From contig CM077115.1 in assembly GCA_039619475.1 (NCBI GenBank), forward strand, positions 594,729,643-594,793,642: a DNA stretch of 64,000 nucleotides, written 5' to 3'. Made by a program: the position numbers and the translations under genes. The notes below the pieces were generated by a model. It was not told the origin of the DNA and made no database searches. It saw only the letters and a program-made list of their open reading frames with translations. The stretch is from Icerya purchasi (taxonomy: Eukaryota > Arthropoda > Insecta > Hemiptera > Monophlebidae). Every line of letters begins with the position of its first letter. Positions within the stretch are counted from its first letter, which is position 1. Shown here piece by piece: positions 34,953 to 47,086 of the stretch.

Positions 34953-35528
34953 AGGCAAAGTTTGGTGAATATCAGTTTTCCTAGAGAGAATCGAACAGCA
35001 CATACACAATTTGTTTTTTATCAGATAATTCGATGATACTACTACCCTTTACTATTAACAATTTTAAATATATCTTTCCATTTTTTATTAAATTAAAAAT
35101 CAAAACAACGATATTCTCTGATTTTCTTTGTAGCTGAAATGTATACCATTTAGTTTTTCTTTAGATTCCAAGCACTTAATAACTAAATTTATCTTTATTA
35201 TTATAATTACTTCTTTTTGTTTTAAGTACTGAAGATGGAAAATTTCCGCAAAAAGACGTTTTTGATATATTAATTTACGTTTAATTTAAATGTTTACTAT
35301 TGTGTTTGTAATTTTATTACTATAAAACTCACGAGTAATGCCAGTCCGGAATTATTATATTTCTGAAAGATTATAAATTTCTCATACTTTTTGCATATCG
35401 ATTGCCACTTCAAATGCATATCCTACGACTGTTTTGAAGCAGCAAAATTGGCATTTCGAATACAAAGTCAACCACAGCATGCGCCTAATGAGATTAACAT
35501 TTTGCATAGAATTAATTATTTATATCTG

Positions 35529-35531
<3 letters not shown>
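33004..35531. other. AT-rich noncoding stretch
   Basis: No gene recognised. A poly-T run of ~28 bases lies at 34925-34952. Confidence 0.55.

Positions 35532-35588
<57 letters not shown>
35532..35588. repeat. (TA)n microsatellite
   Basis: About 28 uninterrupted TA dinucleotides, directly adjoining a family-A repeat. Confidence 0.95.
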
Positions 35589-35592
<4 letters not shown>

Positions 35593-35872
35593 TACAACGT
35601 AATTCTTAGGCCACCCTCATTAGAAAAAATGTTCCAAAAAAATATCCAAATTTTATGTAACGAAAAAATGTACTAATTTTAATGAATGAAAATTAAAGTT
35701 TAGGATAGGATTTTTGTGATTATGTTATTTTTTTTTTGTGTCAATGTCAATAAGATTTGCGTTGTAAATTTTGATAATTTTATACAAAGTATAGAAGAGA
35801 AAGAGACAGAAATGCAAGCAAAGTGGGCTCAAGGGACACAGCCCCTTACGAGGCCAAAATAGTCGAGTTATA
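35586..35872 (+). repeat. family-A interspersed repeat, copy 4
   Basis: Starts TTAATTACAACGTAATTCTT AGGCCACC and ends GGGACACAGCCCCTTACGAG followed by GCCAAAATAGTCGAGTT. The middle includes 'tttatgtaacgaaaaaatg' and 'gtattatatacaaagtatagaag' type phrases shared with copies 5 and 6. Confidence 0.9.
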
Positions 35873-35929
35873 TGTAGATATCTAATATCTTTAAACGAGC
35901 AATAATTGTACATATATATAAATTTATTT

Positions 35930-37045
35930 CGGGTATCTCGGAAACGGCTCTAACGATTTGGATGAAATATTGCACACTAGGGGTATTTTGGGCCAATAAA
36001 TCGATCTGGCGAGATGTAATCCATGGCAAAATTCAGTTTCGCGAGTTTTAAATGAATTTTAATGTTATCAGTATGGTGCGAATCGGGATTGGTGGCGCGA
36101 TCTTTCGACGACGATCTAATAGTTTGTTCTGCCTTTAGTATTATTTTTTGATTTTCGAACGTCGTCGATTATCTGCTATGGTAGTGTCTTTTTATATGAG
36201 CCGGTGGCGTGAACATGGTAGTACAAAGCAATAAAACATGTAGTCGGCAAAACAGGCGAGCGGGTAATTCCGGATACCTGGAAACGGCTATGAACGAATA
36301 GGCAAAAAAAAGGTATCGGTCTTGGCTCTCAGCCGATTAGCGGGCGGTCACATAATGGCGGTTCGAAAATCATGCGCTACCCATGTAGTAAAAAAATATA
36401 TATATAACAAAAACAAAAGACATAAACTAATCGAAAATATTGTAACAAACAGTTCATTTTTTACCTCTTTTGTATTAATTTTATATTTAAATAAGAAAAA
36501 AAAACTGCTTTTTAATAGTTACTAAACAAAAAAAGAAAAAGAAAATTGGTTAATAAACAAAAGAGGACTTTGCCTATATATATGCCGATGTTACATATTT
36601 TTCGTATTTGTATATTTGTTTGTGAAAGTGAATTACTGAGAATATGATGTGTAGTATACCCTTATTATTATTATTCGCAATGATTTAGTCGGAAACTTTT
36701 TTCAGTTGGTCGGAAAACAGCTGATCACAGGTAAAATTACAAGCCACTTTTTATTTGTTAACAATATAAATGTTCTAATAAAAAACGTATAGAAATATAT
36801 ATTCATAAAAATCAACGTGTGCAGTCATTGAAAACATTTTCCAACCATCTGGAAAGCGAATTCGAACGACCTCTACATGTTTGTTGCGTTCAGTATTGAA
36901 AAACAAAGTTGTACGGAAAGAGGATTTACATTCATAAATGTGTTCGTAAATATATTTTGTGTTTTGTGAATATGTATCTGAGATTAAAATAAAATTAAGA
37001 AGTTACAAAAAAAAATACCGAGCAAAGCTCTGTCGCCCGGGTACT
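35930..37045. mobile_element. unclassified interspersed element
   Basis: The left end 'cgggtatctcggaaacggctctaacgatttggatgaaat' is a phrase I recognise as recurrent in insect genomes. A weaker version recurs at about 36270. The right end ACCGAGCAAAGCTCTGTCGC CCGGGTACTA is a stem-loop-like terminal motif typical of the same class of repeats. No coding capacity is readable between. The family is not identified. Confidence 0.45.
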
Positions 37046-37608
37046 ATATATTAATTACAACGTAATTCTTAGGCTACCCCCATTCGAAAAAATGTCCCAG
37101 AAAAATGTCCCAATTTTATGTAACGTTAAATGTCCCAATTTTATGTAACGCTAAATGTCCCAGAAAAATGTCCCAGAAAAATGTCCCAATTTTATGTAAC
37201 GCTAAATGTCCCAGAAAAATGTCCCAATTTTATGTAACGCTAAATGTCCCAGAAAAATGTCCCAATTTTATGTAACGCTAAATGTCCCAGAAAAATGTCC
37301 CAATTTTATGTAACGTTTGTTATATTTTGTAGGATTTTTGTTATTGTTATTTAAAAACTGTCACAATTTTATGTAATGAAATATGTAACGAAAAATGTAA
37401 CGAAAAAATGTCTTAATTTTATATAACGGAAGGTAAATGTTAGAATAGGATTTTTGTAGTTATGTTATTTTTTATGTGTGTTGATGCCAGTAAGAGTTAC
37501 GTTGTAAATTTTGATCATTTTATACAAAGTATAGAATAGAAAGAGACAGAAATGAAAGCAAGAGGGGTCAAGGGGCACAGCTCTTTGCGAGGCCAAAATG
37601 GCCGAGTT
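37046..37608 (+). repeat. family-A interspersed repeat, copy 5, with internal expansion
   Basis: Has both family ends (TTAATTACAACGTAATTCTT; GAGGCCAAAATGGCCGAGTT). It is about 200 bases longer than copy 6 because the 5' module is expanded (next entry). It inserts exactly after the terminal motif of the preceding element. Confidence 0.9.
37089..37318 (+). repeat. 38-bp tandem repeat inside family-A copy 5
   Basis: The module AAATGTCCCAGAAAAATGTC CCAATTTTATGTAACGCT is present about six times, with one shorter and one longer variant. Other copies in the window have one such module, so this is a copy-specific expansion. Confidence 0.9.
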
Positions 37609-37668
37609 TTATATATATATATATATATATATATACGTGCACGCGCGTGTGTGTGTGTGTGTGTGTGA
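37605..37668. repeat. (TA)n then (GT)n microsatellite
   Basis: TA run, a short CGTGCACGCGCG bridge, then about 11 GT steps. Confidence 0.95.
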
Positions 37669-38322
37669 AAAGTAGAGTATGTATACATGTGGTAAATATA
37701 ATTTTATTAATGGTTTGCTCCAGGTGCGATAAGTGCGTCCTCTAAACGTGAATTGTTTATCTGGCGTTGCATTTAAATAATATCCGTCTTGTTTAGTTCG
37801 TTCTACAGTGGCGTATTATTTAAATGTATATTCTTTTAGGTTGCCTTTAGGCCTTCTTCGAGGTAAAATAAATTTTATTCAGTTGCCGTTGTTGGGTTAA
37901 TATTTATCCGCCATTTGCTGAACTAGTGTATTTTAAATGTACCGTTTATACCATAACCCGTTTGCTAATGGTTCGTAGAATGTTTCGCAATTTTGCAAAA
38001 TCACATTGATGAAAAAAGCAAATTATAAAATTGGCCTATTACATTGCCTGTTGTAAAGTCACAACTGATATTGTTTTTAAAGTAGATTTTAGGTTTAATA
38101 TTTAATGTTTATGATACGTATGCAGTTGCCACTACTGAAATATAGCGCAAATTTATTAATATTATGGTAGAAAGGTGTTGAAATTAGATAACTATTTTGA
38201 AATTATGAAACCTAATATCAAATAACGTAATTAATATATTTAAATACAGTATGTGAAACACAGATATATATATATTTTAATAAATAAAGAAGTACCAAAA
38301 TGTTTTTCGTATTGAAAAACTA
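37669..38322. other. AT-rich noncoding stretch
   Basis: No gene or repeat family recognised. Confidence 0.6.
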
Positions 38323-38967
38323 CATAGGTTGTCTCATAAAGACAGAGACCAACGCTGGCGTCGCGCCGTCGCGCACCGCATCGACTTGGCGAATATATTA
38401 GCATCTAGATGAATCTTTTGGCTACAAACTGAGATCAACTTGAAATGTGTAAATTAAAAATTGTCCAATTTATGGACATTTTACGCGACCTACTTTGCTC
38501 TGACCCTGCAGGTTTTTGACGTATGTGAATATGACGCGAGCGTTGAAACGGAGCAACGTTACGCGATCAAGTATTGTGTTCAGAGTGGTTTGTCTGGCAT
38601 GAGAACACTCCGAGAACTTAAGAAAGTGACTTTATAGGTGATGTTTGAGGGCCGGAGTATAATTTTGAGGTGGCTGAAGCACTTGCTCGCATCCCTAGAA
38701 CAACGGTCGAAGGTGAATTCCGGATAACTGTGAAGTGGCATGATAGAATGCGTCATTGTATCTTGAATGAAGGACGTTATTTTGAACGTGGTTTTGATTT
38801 TTTTCCGATTCTGTGTGATTTTGTACTTCTTGAAATAAAAATTTTAAAATATCAAGTTTTCATCTTCATTTCACTTCAGTAAAATCGTCATAACTCATTC
38901 AATGTTCGACCTACAGACTTCACCAAGCGCCTGTTTTGTAACCAATTAAATTTTCCATATATACATA

Positions 38968-40286
38968 CACCCTGTCAAGAAAGTATCGGGAATTGTTAAA
39001 TAAAACGAACAATTTTTAATTTTCATCCAAATTTATTTTGTCACCTTCAAAATAACATCCATTCGAAGCGATGCACATATGCCAACGCTTTTTCCACTCG
39101 GCAAAGCACTTCTGATAGGCGGTTTCCGGGATGGCCTTTAGCTCTCGCGTCGCATTCGTCTTGATGTCATCAATCGATTCGAAGCGCATTCCCCGTAGCG
39201 GAAATTTGAGTTTTGAGAATAGGAAGAAGTCGCAGGGTGCTAAATCTGGTGAATACGGCGGTTGTTCGATGATATTTACCGAGTGTTTGGCCAAAAACTC
39301 ATTCACAATTATGGCTTTGTGAGACGGCGCATTATCGTGATGGAGAATCCAAGAATTGTCGACCCACAAATCGTTACGTTTACGACGGATAGCCTCTCTC
39401 AAACGTCTCAAAACACTTAAGTAAAACTCTTTGGTGACTGTCTGTCCGGCTGGCACATATTCATAGTGTACCACGCCTCGAATATCGAAGAAAACAATCA
39501 ACATGATCTTCACTTTCGATCGGCTTTGGCGAGGTTTTTTCGGCTTTGGCGCGCCAATTGGCCGCCATTCGGACGATTGCTGGTTCGTAAGCGTGTCGTA
39601 CTCGTACACCCATGTCTCGTCACCAGTAATTATCTTTTCCAAGAAGGTAGGATCCAAATTGGCTCGATCCAGCATGTCTGCAGCTACCTGTTCTCGGTAC
39701 TTTTTTTGAAAGAAATTCAGGTCTTTCGGAACAAGCCGAGCCGCAACGCGTTGCATACCCAATTTTTCGTGCACAATCGTACGTACGCTCTCGTGTGACA
39801 TGCCCAATCCATGAGCCATCTCTCTCAAGCTCACATGACAATTTTCAGCAACGATTTCCTTGATTTTATCGACGTTATCATCGGTCACACTCGTTGAAGG
39901 CCGTCCAGAGCGAGGCATGTCTTCGACCGTCTCCCGACCATCCTTGAACGCTCTGTACCACTCGTAAACCCGCGTTTTTGATAAAGCAGATTCACCAAAA
40001 GCCTTCTGTAACATTTTCAGTGTATCGGCACAAGAAATTTCGTTCGAAACACAGAATTTAACACAAGTACGTTGTTCAATATTTTCACTCATTGTAAAAC
40101 TTCGACAAAACACTTCAAGGTCGACTGATTTTAACAGCTGCTGTAAACACACTGGTTGACAGATCGCGCTAAAAATAGGCATCATAATACAAAACAGTTG
40201 TACCAACCTGGAAAAAAAAAATTATCTGCCTAGCTATTACCCGGGAGATTTAAATTGACAATACCCGATACTTTCTTGACAGGGTG
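38968..40286 (-). mobile_element. full-length mariner element
   Basis: Length is 1,319 bases. The left terminal inverted repeat, 38968-38996, starts CACCCTGTCAAGAAAGTATC; the right one, 40258-40286, is its complement with one mismatch in 29. A TA duplication flanks both sides (38966-38967 and 40287-40288). The single long frame inside is uninterrupted. Length, ends, TSD and gene all fit a complete mariner, probably young; whether it is mobile cannot be seen from sequence alone. Confidence 0.97.
39016..40092 (-). CDS. mariner transposase, intact
   Basis: The protein catalyses cut-and-paste excision and insertion of its element at TA sites, acting in the nucleus on the 29-bp ends. From the chosen ATG at 40092 it is 358 residues, near the 345-360 usual for the family. 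The frame is open for 38 codons further upstream, but that part is unlike mariners. The N-terminal half has two helix-turn-helix regions (about 8-60, and about 70-112 with LREMAHGLGMSHESVRTIVH). LVPKDL at 120-125 replaces the usual WVPHEL linker. The catalytic triad is D158 in TGDETWVYEY, D253 in HHDNAPSH and D288 in YSPDLAPCDFFLF, with 34 residues between the last two: the D,D34D signature. The C-terminus ends AEWKKRWHMCIASNGCYFEG. No stop or frameshift is present. Confidence 0.97.
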   Translation of the reverse strand: MSENIEQRTCVKFCVSNEISCADTLKMLQKAFGESALSKTRVYEWYRAFKDGRETVEDMPRSGRPSTSVTDDNVDKIKEIVAENCHVSLREMAHGLGMSHESVRTIVHEKLGMQRVAARLVPKDLNFFQKKYREQVAADMLDRANLDPTFLEKIITGDETWVYEYDTLTNQQSSEWRPIGAPKPKKPRQSRSKVKIMLIVFFDIRGVVHYEYVPAGQTVTKEFYLSVLRRLREAIRRKRNDLWVDNSWILHHDNAPSHKAIIVNEFLAKHSVNIIEQPPYSPDLAPCDFFLFSKLKFPLRGMRFESIDDIKTNATRELKAIPETAYQKCFAEWKKRWHMCIASNGCYFEGDKINLDEN

Positions 40287-40529
40287 TATATATATATATA
40301 AAAAAAATGTCTCACAAAAAAATCACACGCGTGCATTTAAAAAACCCCGTAGGATCAGAGCAAAGTAGGCCGCGTAAAATGTCCATAACTTGGACAATTT
40401 TTAAGTTACAGATTTCAAATTGGTCTCATTTTGTAGCCAAAAGATTGATCTAGATGCCAATATATTCGCCAAGTCGATGCGGTGCGCGACGCCAGCGTTG
40501 GTCTCTGTCTTTATGAGACAGCCAATGTA

Positions 40530-43379
40530 CATATTTATGGTATTAATATATATTTGCCACTAGGAAACACGTTGATAGTTTTTCATTTTATCTATTAAAA
40601 TATATTTTATTTAAATATATCGGATAGCTTTTCATTCGGTGATTTAATAAAGTATTTTGAAATACGTAACATTTTATAATTTTGTTGTAACCCATGTGTA
40701 TCAAAGGAGCCCTCAACTGTACGGTGATTATCATTAAATCGACGAGCGCATTGTTACACCATCGGAGAAAACAAAGATACTTCACATTGGAAATAATTTT
40801 TCGATTTCCGATGGTTTTCTTGTCCTTTTTTTAAATATCAATTTATTTGGAATTCTTTTTTACGGGTGTTGGGCCAGTGCAAGCGGCGATAATTCACGGA
40901 ATTTCCAATATAGGGCATCGCGATTTCATGCGAACGAATCCATGCTGCTGACCACTTCAGCACTATCTAATTTTCAGCGCAAATTCAACTATTTCACAAA
41001 TATTTTATTTAAATTATCGTTAGTAATGTTCGTTTGTCCAGAATCGCGACAGTTTCAAAGATTTTCTAGGCTCTGGGATAATATTTACATTTAAACGTTA
41101 AACATCTGTACTTAATATGAAAGATTTTTTACGGTTGCGGTACCGGAGATTACTATGTAACCGTCATTTAATATGTATAAAGATTTCTTTTTTAAAGTTA
41201 GTGAGAGGTATATTTCCTTGAATAATTGGAAAAGTAAGATTTTGTACGGGTTTCTGATTTTATTGTTTATATATTTTAAGCCAAGAACTCTTGCAAAATT
41301 AAAATAATTCGCAGCCAACAGCTCGGCTATACTATATATATATATTCGTTATAATACTAGTAGCGGATCGAGAAAGATACATCTTGCTTAAAATTCTTTA
41401 AATCGTATCATTCGAGTCAACCGATGTTATACATGAAATGGTCGAGTCGATATTTGCAGTTTTTGCAATTGTGCAATAGCAATGACAACTCTCTACGGCA
41501 TTTGGAATCATCGATTGTGCAAGAAAATCACCATTATTAGAGATGCACCTTCGGATTTTGTTATTTGAGTCACCGATTAAGATCTGAGGAGATTACATAC
41601 GCTTTTTTAGCTGGCGCTAAATAAACAGAAATCAAAGTTTAATGCCGCGAAAATATTTGAATAAAATTTTTTAATCGATCCGAATGTAAAAAAATAACGG
41701 TCAATATTTTTATCACTATCTGGATCGCCGCAACCTCGGCATGGGGGGTAAGCCTTCAAAATTTAATCAAAATTCCATGTATTTTTTAAATTTATTAATT
41801 TCCAACATTTTTTAGCGATACGTACAAAAAATAAAGAAAATAAATAAATACCGTTAAATACAAACAATGAACCTTTTTTTTTCTTTTTTTTCTTTTTGGC
41901 ATATGAAGGATTAAAAAGGTTCTTGTTAGCGAGGTAAGCCAGCATCGATGGTATATATACAAAAAACAAAGAATAGATGATGCTGAGATGCATATACAGC
42001 TTTGCTATATACCGTGTAAATAAGCTACCCTCGTGGAAGGCTAATCTCGGTTCACCACCCTCATTTTTAAAACCCTTATCACAATTGTAAATTTAACCTT
42101 TCGGCTGAGAAAAATTTGCAAGAATATGTATCTCCTCTTCTGTCTTCGAATTTGGCCATTTATGAACCGTCTCTGGATAGCAATATCCTTTTTCATTTAT
42201 TTCGCGTAATTCTTTTTAACCGTTATGCTTCTTATTTCTTCTTACGCTGCGTTCATTTTCATCCGATTCGCTTATTTTTGATTAATATAAAGCTCTTTCA
42301 AATTCGGTTAGTCTTTTTCTAAATTTTTAAGTTTTTTCGATTTTTTTTGAGGAACCGATACTAACCATACCTGTTTTTTTTGGCCTATCCAAGAATTTTT
42401 CACGTTAATAATAGCCACTCTCAATTGAAATACGCTTTTAATGTTAATTTTCTTCCTTGTTGTATACACAATTTTTCACTATATCATTTCAGCTATTTTT
42501 GAAATTTTCCATTTTCTTTTTGTTTTGCTTGGACAGATGCCAAGCAATTCGAAAATGCGAATCCCGTTTAACTTTTTTCTCCAACTCTCTAATTCTCAAT
42601 AACGTTTGTGTGGCAATATTTAGTGGACCTTTTTTATATTCACCAAAAAAAAATCTCACAATCTTTTTTTATCAATCTTTCTTCGTCGATTGTTAATATC
42701 GTAGGCTTTTTTCAAAGTCTAGAAATATTATATTACGTAAGAGCTGCTGACATATGCTTTTTCAATTAACTTTAAATGAAAAATTTTTTTCGCACTCTAC
42801 CTGAATACTGCTTAGCACTCTACTTTAGCTCTGATTTCATTTTCCGTTCAATTTAATAATTCCACAGATAAAATTTTAACGGCGATATTATTTTTTGTAA
42901 TTTTTGATATTCCATTTATCGATTTTTTTCTCCCCCCTAGTATTATTAACATGCCGTTTCATTCTCATGATGTATCTTGCTCGGTAAATGGTATAATCGC
43001 TGAAAGTATTCTTACACGTTGCATGACATATAGACGTTGCTTTCCCATTTGGGAATTGTTCCAAGTTTAAAAGTGAAAAACCACGAAAAAAGATTTAGCA
43101 ATTTAAAAACACACGAATTACGCATTTTTTTACGTTATTAGTAATAGTCACGTTAACATTTTAAACAGGTTAATTGAAATAAATTATTTTTTAATTCATT
43201 TAAGAGTGTGATCATACTATTGTTATAAATAATTAAAAAAATATTAAATTTAGTTAACATAATACTAATACTACCATTACACACCATTAGTACCACTTTA
43301 GGGAGTAAGCATACATTTATATGAACATTTAGTCCGAATTTATAAATCAAAAAATCAGACCAACATCCGAATCGATATC
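40530..43379. other. AT-rich noncoding stretch
   Basis: No gene, transposon motif or long repeat recognised. Confidence 0.55.
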
Positions 43380-44360
43380 ATTTTGTGTTGGAGTCGTGTT
43401 TGAGGAAACTCCTTAAATTAGCCATCGGGAACAGAGCCTTGTTTGGTGGTTGGAATCCAACTCTTTGCTTCCAGGATTTTCTCTTTTGATTTTCAAAAAG
43501 GAGCCCTTCGGTTTGTCTTAACTGATGTATATCAATCAAGAGGTTCGTAATTTCCGCGTTCCTAGACATAATCCAGGAGCTTCTGAATTCTGCTTTTGTA
43601 TAACCGTGCGTGTCTTTAACCGCTCAGGCCAGTACAGAACATAGAGAGTACTACAAAGGTAACCCGGTTTCTTTGACAAAAAAACAGAATTTTGACCATG
43701 ACGCCAGGAGTGCTGGAGAGAATCTCGCACACAGGGACCTCCATATTATGCGCTCTCCAGTGCTAAGCGAGCTTCTTGCAGTTATGAATACGATGTGTCA
43801 CAGTTGGTTCGTTTAGCAGACTACATACGGGGGACAGCTCCTACAGTATGTCTCGTGACCAGAGACGATTAAGTATTGAATATTCTTTCCTGCCTATGTC
43901 ATAAACCAGTGGTCGATGATAAGTTTAATGGTTCTTAGGAAAGTTCTTTGCGCTAGTCACTCAGACCTTCACTCTTATTTTCACATGCGTATACATATGT
44001 ATGGAATAGTGTCGGCGGAGGAGGAGGAGGCAGATTCTCTAGCACTGCTGAGTATATTGCAGACCGTGCTGTCACTCTTACATATTCTAATATGACTCGG
44101 AATCCGTAGGAAAAACGCTTCGCATCCCCTTCTGTGCAGCTTATATAAATCACCCTGGTTTTTTACAATTAGTGGGCTTTTACTATCTCGGCGGCATGTT
44201 AGATACAAAGAGGCCAACACGAGTCTGTGATGAGCAGTTCTCGCCATGGTGCTAATGGTGTTTATTTAATTCGACATCATGCTGGATTACATGATTCCAT
44301 ATAATTCTGCATCCAGGGATGTGCAAGCATCATTTAATCGAACCGCGCGCTCCAAGTTCT
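43380..44360. other. GC-richer block of unknown nature
   Basis: Less AT-rich than its flanks, with several 60-90 residue frames on both strands (for example minus 43981-44247 and plus 43610-43816). None carries a domain I recognise. A CGGCGGAGGAGGAGG purine run lies at about 44013-44030. A decayed transposon or an unspliced exon cluster are both possible. Confidence 0.35.
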
Positions 44361-47050
44361 CGATTTGATAGGAGCAGGCTGTCTCGGTCGCCGTCTATTT
44401 TAATCGTCATTAATATTCCAGTAGCATTGTTTATCTTTATAACTTATTTTTGCTTGCTGTTTAATTTCACTCGTCGTTAAACGAGTCTATCTGCAGACAC
44501 ACTTACAATCGATTTCTTCAGCCCATCGACTGAAGGTACAGAGTTATTTCCTACGCTGAAAATACAGTGGTATATGATTTAGACCAAAAAAATTCGGACA
44601 CGCCATCTTCTTTAAGGAGATTAAGCTGAATGTTGGTCAATTTTCATTTACTCCAAGTTCAACTGTTAGAAATCGCCTGGCGGTTTTTAGACGTACGACA
44701 ATTCTGATAGTCGACCGATCAGGAATTCCATTAATAACTCCAGTTCCGTTAAAATTTTCGAATTGGTATTGAACTACAAACTGCGCTGTAAAGAGCATGC
44801 CGAACAACTCTGTGAAAATGCGTTTCAGGTTTCTAACACACCGAAGATGTTAGGGTGGTGAAACGGCAAGCATTATGCACTTCGTTAAATCGCGGATAGA
44901 CTACTAACGGATTGATAATTCATCTTTCTGAACTAGTTCCGGTCTGAAATTCGTTCATTGGCTTATACTTTTTGAATTCCTCCGATTCAGTTAGGAAGCC
45001 AAAAACTTAGTCTTGAAGATGGCGAATAATCTTTTATCGCTTAAATATACACGCACATATTTTTTTAAACGGAGAGTGATTTCCAATAAGTCTTGTTCAT
45101 TATTTGATTATTTTTTATAAATCCTCATTGATTATTGAATTTTCTCCAAAATTTTTCCCAATTCACTTTCGCTGGTAGATTTTCAATTCGGACGACTGAT
45201 TTCACGTCTCGTTAGCTTTTTTTCCAATTTCGAACATATTGCCCACAATTCGAAATAAAAAGCACTCAAAAAGGATGGCGCCCAATGACTCGCCGTCTTT
45301 TGTCATAACAAATAAAAATGTTACCAGGAGTTCAGATTACCATCAGCGTGTTTAATTTTTACTGCGAAAATCTGTGCGATAGGAAACGCCCTACCTCTTC
45401 CTAATTTTACTGCCTTAATGCTAGATGAAACTTTACACTCAGTCAAGGATCTTTTCAATTTTTTCAATAAATTCACTAGTAAATGTTACAGTCAACTTCC
45501 GTTGTATTTCGGGATACGCTGAAATCCTAGACAACAGCTTACGTGATGAAGCTGCAAAGGCTGTATGTCGGCAACTTGCGCCTTTTCATTACAAATAAAG
45601 ATGTTACAACCAAGTTGAAATCCGACTGAATTGTTGGAATAGAGTTGACGAGTTTCATCGGAGCATAAGTCCGATTCTGCCGTTATATGTTCTCAATAAT
45701 TGCTCGGCTCCGTGTCAGTTATCGGCTAGCCGCTTACTTGCATAGAATTGATCGTTTCAAAAGATGGAATTCGAATAATCTTGTGATATTCTAATTGTTT
45801 GTTTTTTAATTCGTCTACCGTGTGACAGTCTAGTTTTATTTAATGGTCTTATTTTGTTCGGTCCGAGCTTTTAGTAGTTGAGAAGCGACGGCAGTTTTGT
45901 GAAGCTTAATCGTATCGCTTTTTTTTTATTTATTGCCTCCCTTTTGGTTGTTTCTTTTTAAAAGTTATTTATTAATTGTATAAATTCTTCTTTTATCCTT
46001 TTCGATATTGCCATTTTTTACAAAAAGCTCGACAGAGAGAATTTATCATTTTTCTATGGAAGTAAGCTGTAAAGTAAAAAGTATTATTACGATTCGTATA
46101 CAATCAGTTGGTGGAAATAAAAGAACGAATACCATAAGGGAGTTGGAATGTTTAAGGAGTTATATATAAGTGAAGCAACGAATACTCCTAAATAACAGAG
46201 ACATTCGAAAAGCATATGGTTAGAAATGCATTTCTAATTATTTACAGGGAAAGATGACATAGGGAAAGAATTTATAAGAGAAGTTACGGTTAAAACGTAA
46301 TCGCACATGAGGAAAGAGCTACAGCATCGTAAAGAAGAAAAGTTACAAAGGAATGAAAAACGAATGCAATAATAGGATAAAACGAATGTTGATTAGAAAA
46401 GACAAAGGTTATGCGTTTAAATAAAACATTAAATGGATTTTTTTAGACAATAAAGGAATGTTATTGGCGGCGTCTTCTTAAAAATGGTCCTATATTAAAA
46501 CCGGTTTGCCATCTCAAGCTCATGTACATCCAAATTACCACATTTATCCCGTAGACGATTAACACTTGACGGTTACTTTCGGAAATTATTTTAAGTTTTA
46601 TTATTATTATTATTATTAATATTTTTTTACATTTAATCCAAAAATTCGAGTCACTGCAAGTGAAAAATAAAAAGAATGTCGTCTAAACTTCGCAGGAGTA
46701 GAGGGACTATAATTAATTTTATGTTCTAGCTGAGATTTTTCTAAAACTCTAGTGGGCGTATTTCTTCTTACATTGGGCGCGACGGCGGCAAATAATTTTG
46801 TGCGTTCTTAAAAATTGTTGCTTACATCTCTACTCGTACAGAAAAAAGAAAAAAAAAAGACGTTTAAATTTTGAAATACATATAACCCATATTCTAACTG
46901 AAATTCTCGTTATTTAACTTAACACCTGAACGTCAGCTGTTTTTTTTTTTTTATTTATTTATTTTCCCGCTATTTTATACCTAGTATTATCAATCATTGT
47001 AATTCAAGTTAAAATAACATGAATAAGCAACCCATCCAGTGAAGGGTGCT

Positions 47051-47053
<3 letters not shown>
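44361..47053. other. noncoding stretch with weak internal repetition
   Basis: A phrase 'ataacaaataaaNatgttac' recurs at about 45305 and 45590 with partly similar flanks, hinting at a degenerate duplication of ~285 bases. No gene is recognised. Confidence 0.4.

Positions 47054-47085
<32 letters not shown>
47054..47085. repeat. poly-T run (~31)
   Basis: Homopolymer of about 31 T. It could be the A-tail of a minus-strand retrotransposed sequence, but no body is recognised beside it. Confidence 0.9.

Positions 47086-47086
<1 letters not shown>

Larger units (their letters stand above)
38323..40527 (+). mobile_element. internally deleted mariner-like element hosting a second mariner
   Basis: Long terminal inverted repeats of about 185 bases (38323-38510 and 40345-40527) begin CATAGGTTGTCTCATAAAGA and, at the far end, CATTGGCTGTCTCATAAAGA when reverse-complemented. 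TA lies immediately outside both ends (38321-38322 and 40528-40529). Between the repeats, plus-strand fragments match both ends of a mariner-type transposase: EQRYAIKYCVQSGLSGMRTL at about 38551-38610 (N-terminal DNA-binding region) and WHDRMRHCILNEGRYFER at about 38730-38790 (C-terminal end). The catalytic core between them is missing, so this is a deletion derivative of about 880 bases before the nested insertion. It belongs to a different family from the element inside it. Confidence 0.85.

Noticed and set aside
39466..39841. Several 60-110 codon frames within the mariner
   Set aside because: Shadows of the intact transposase in other frames.
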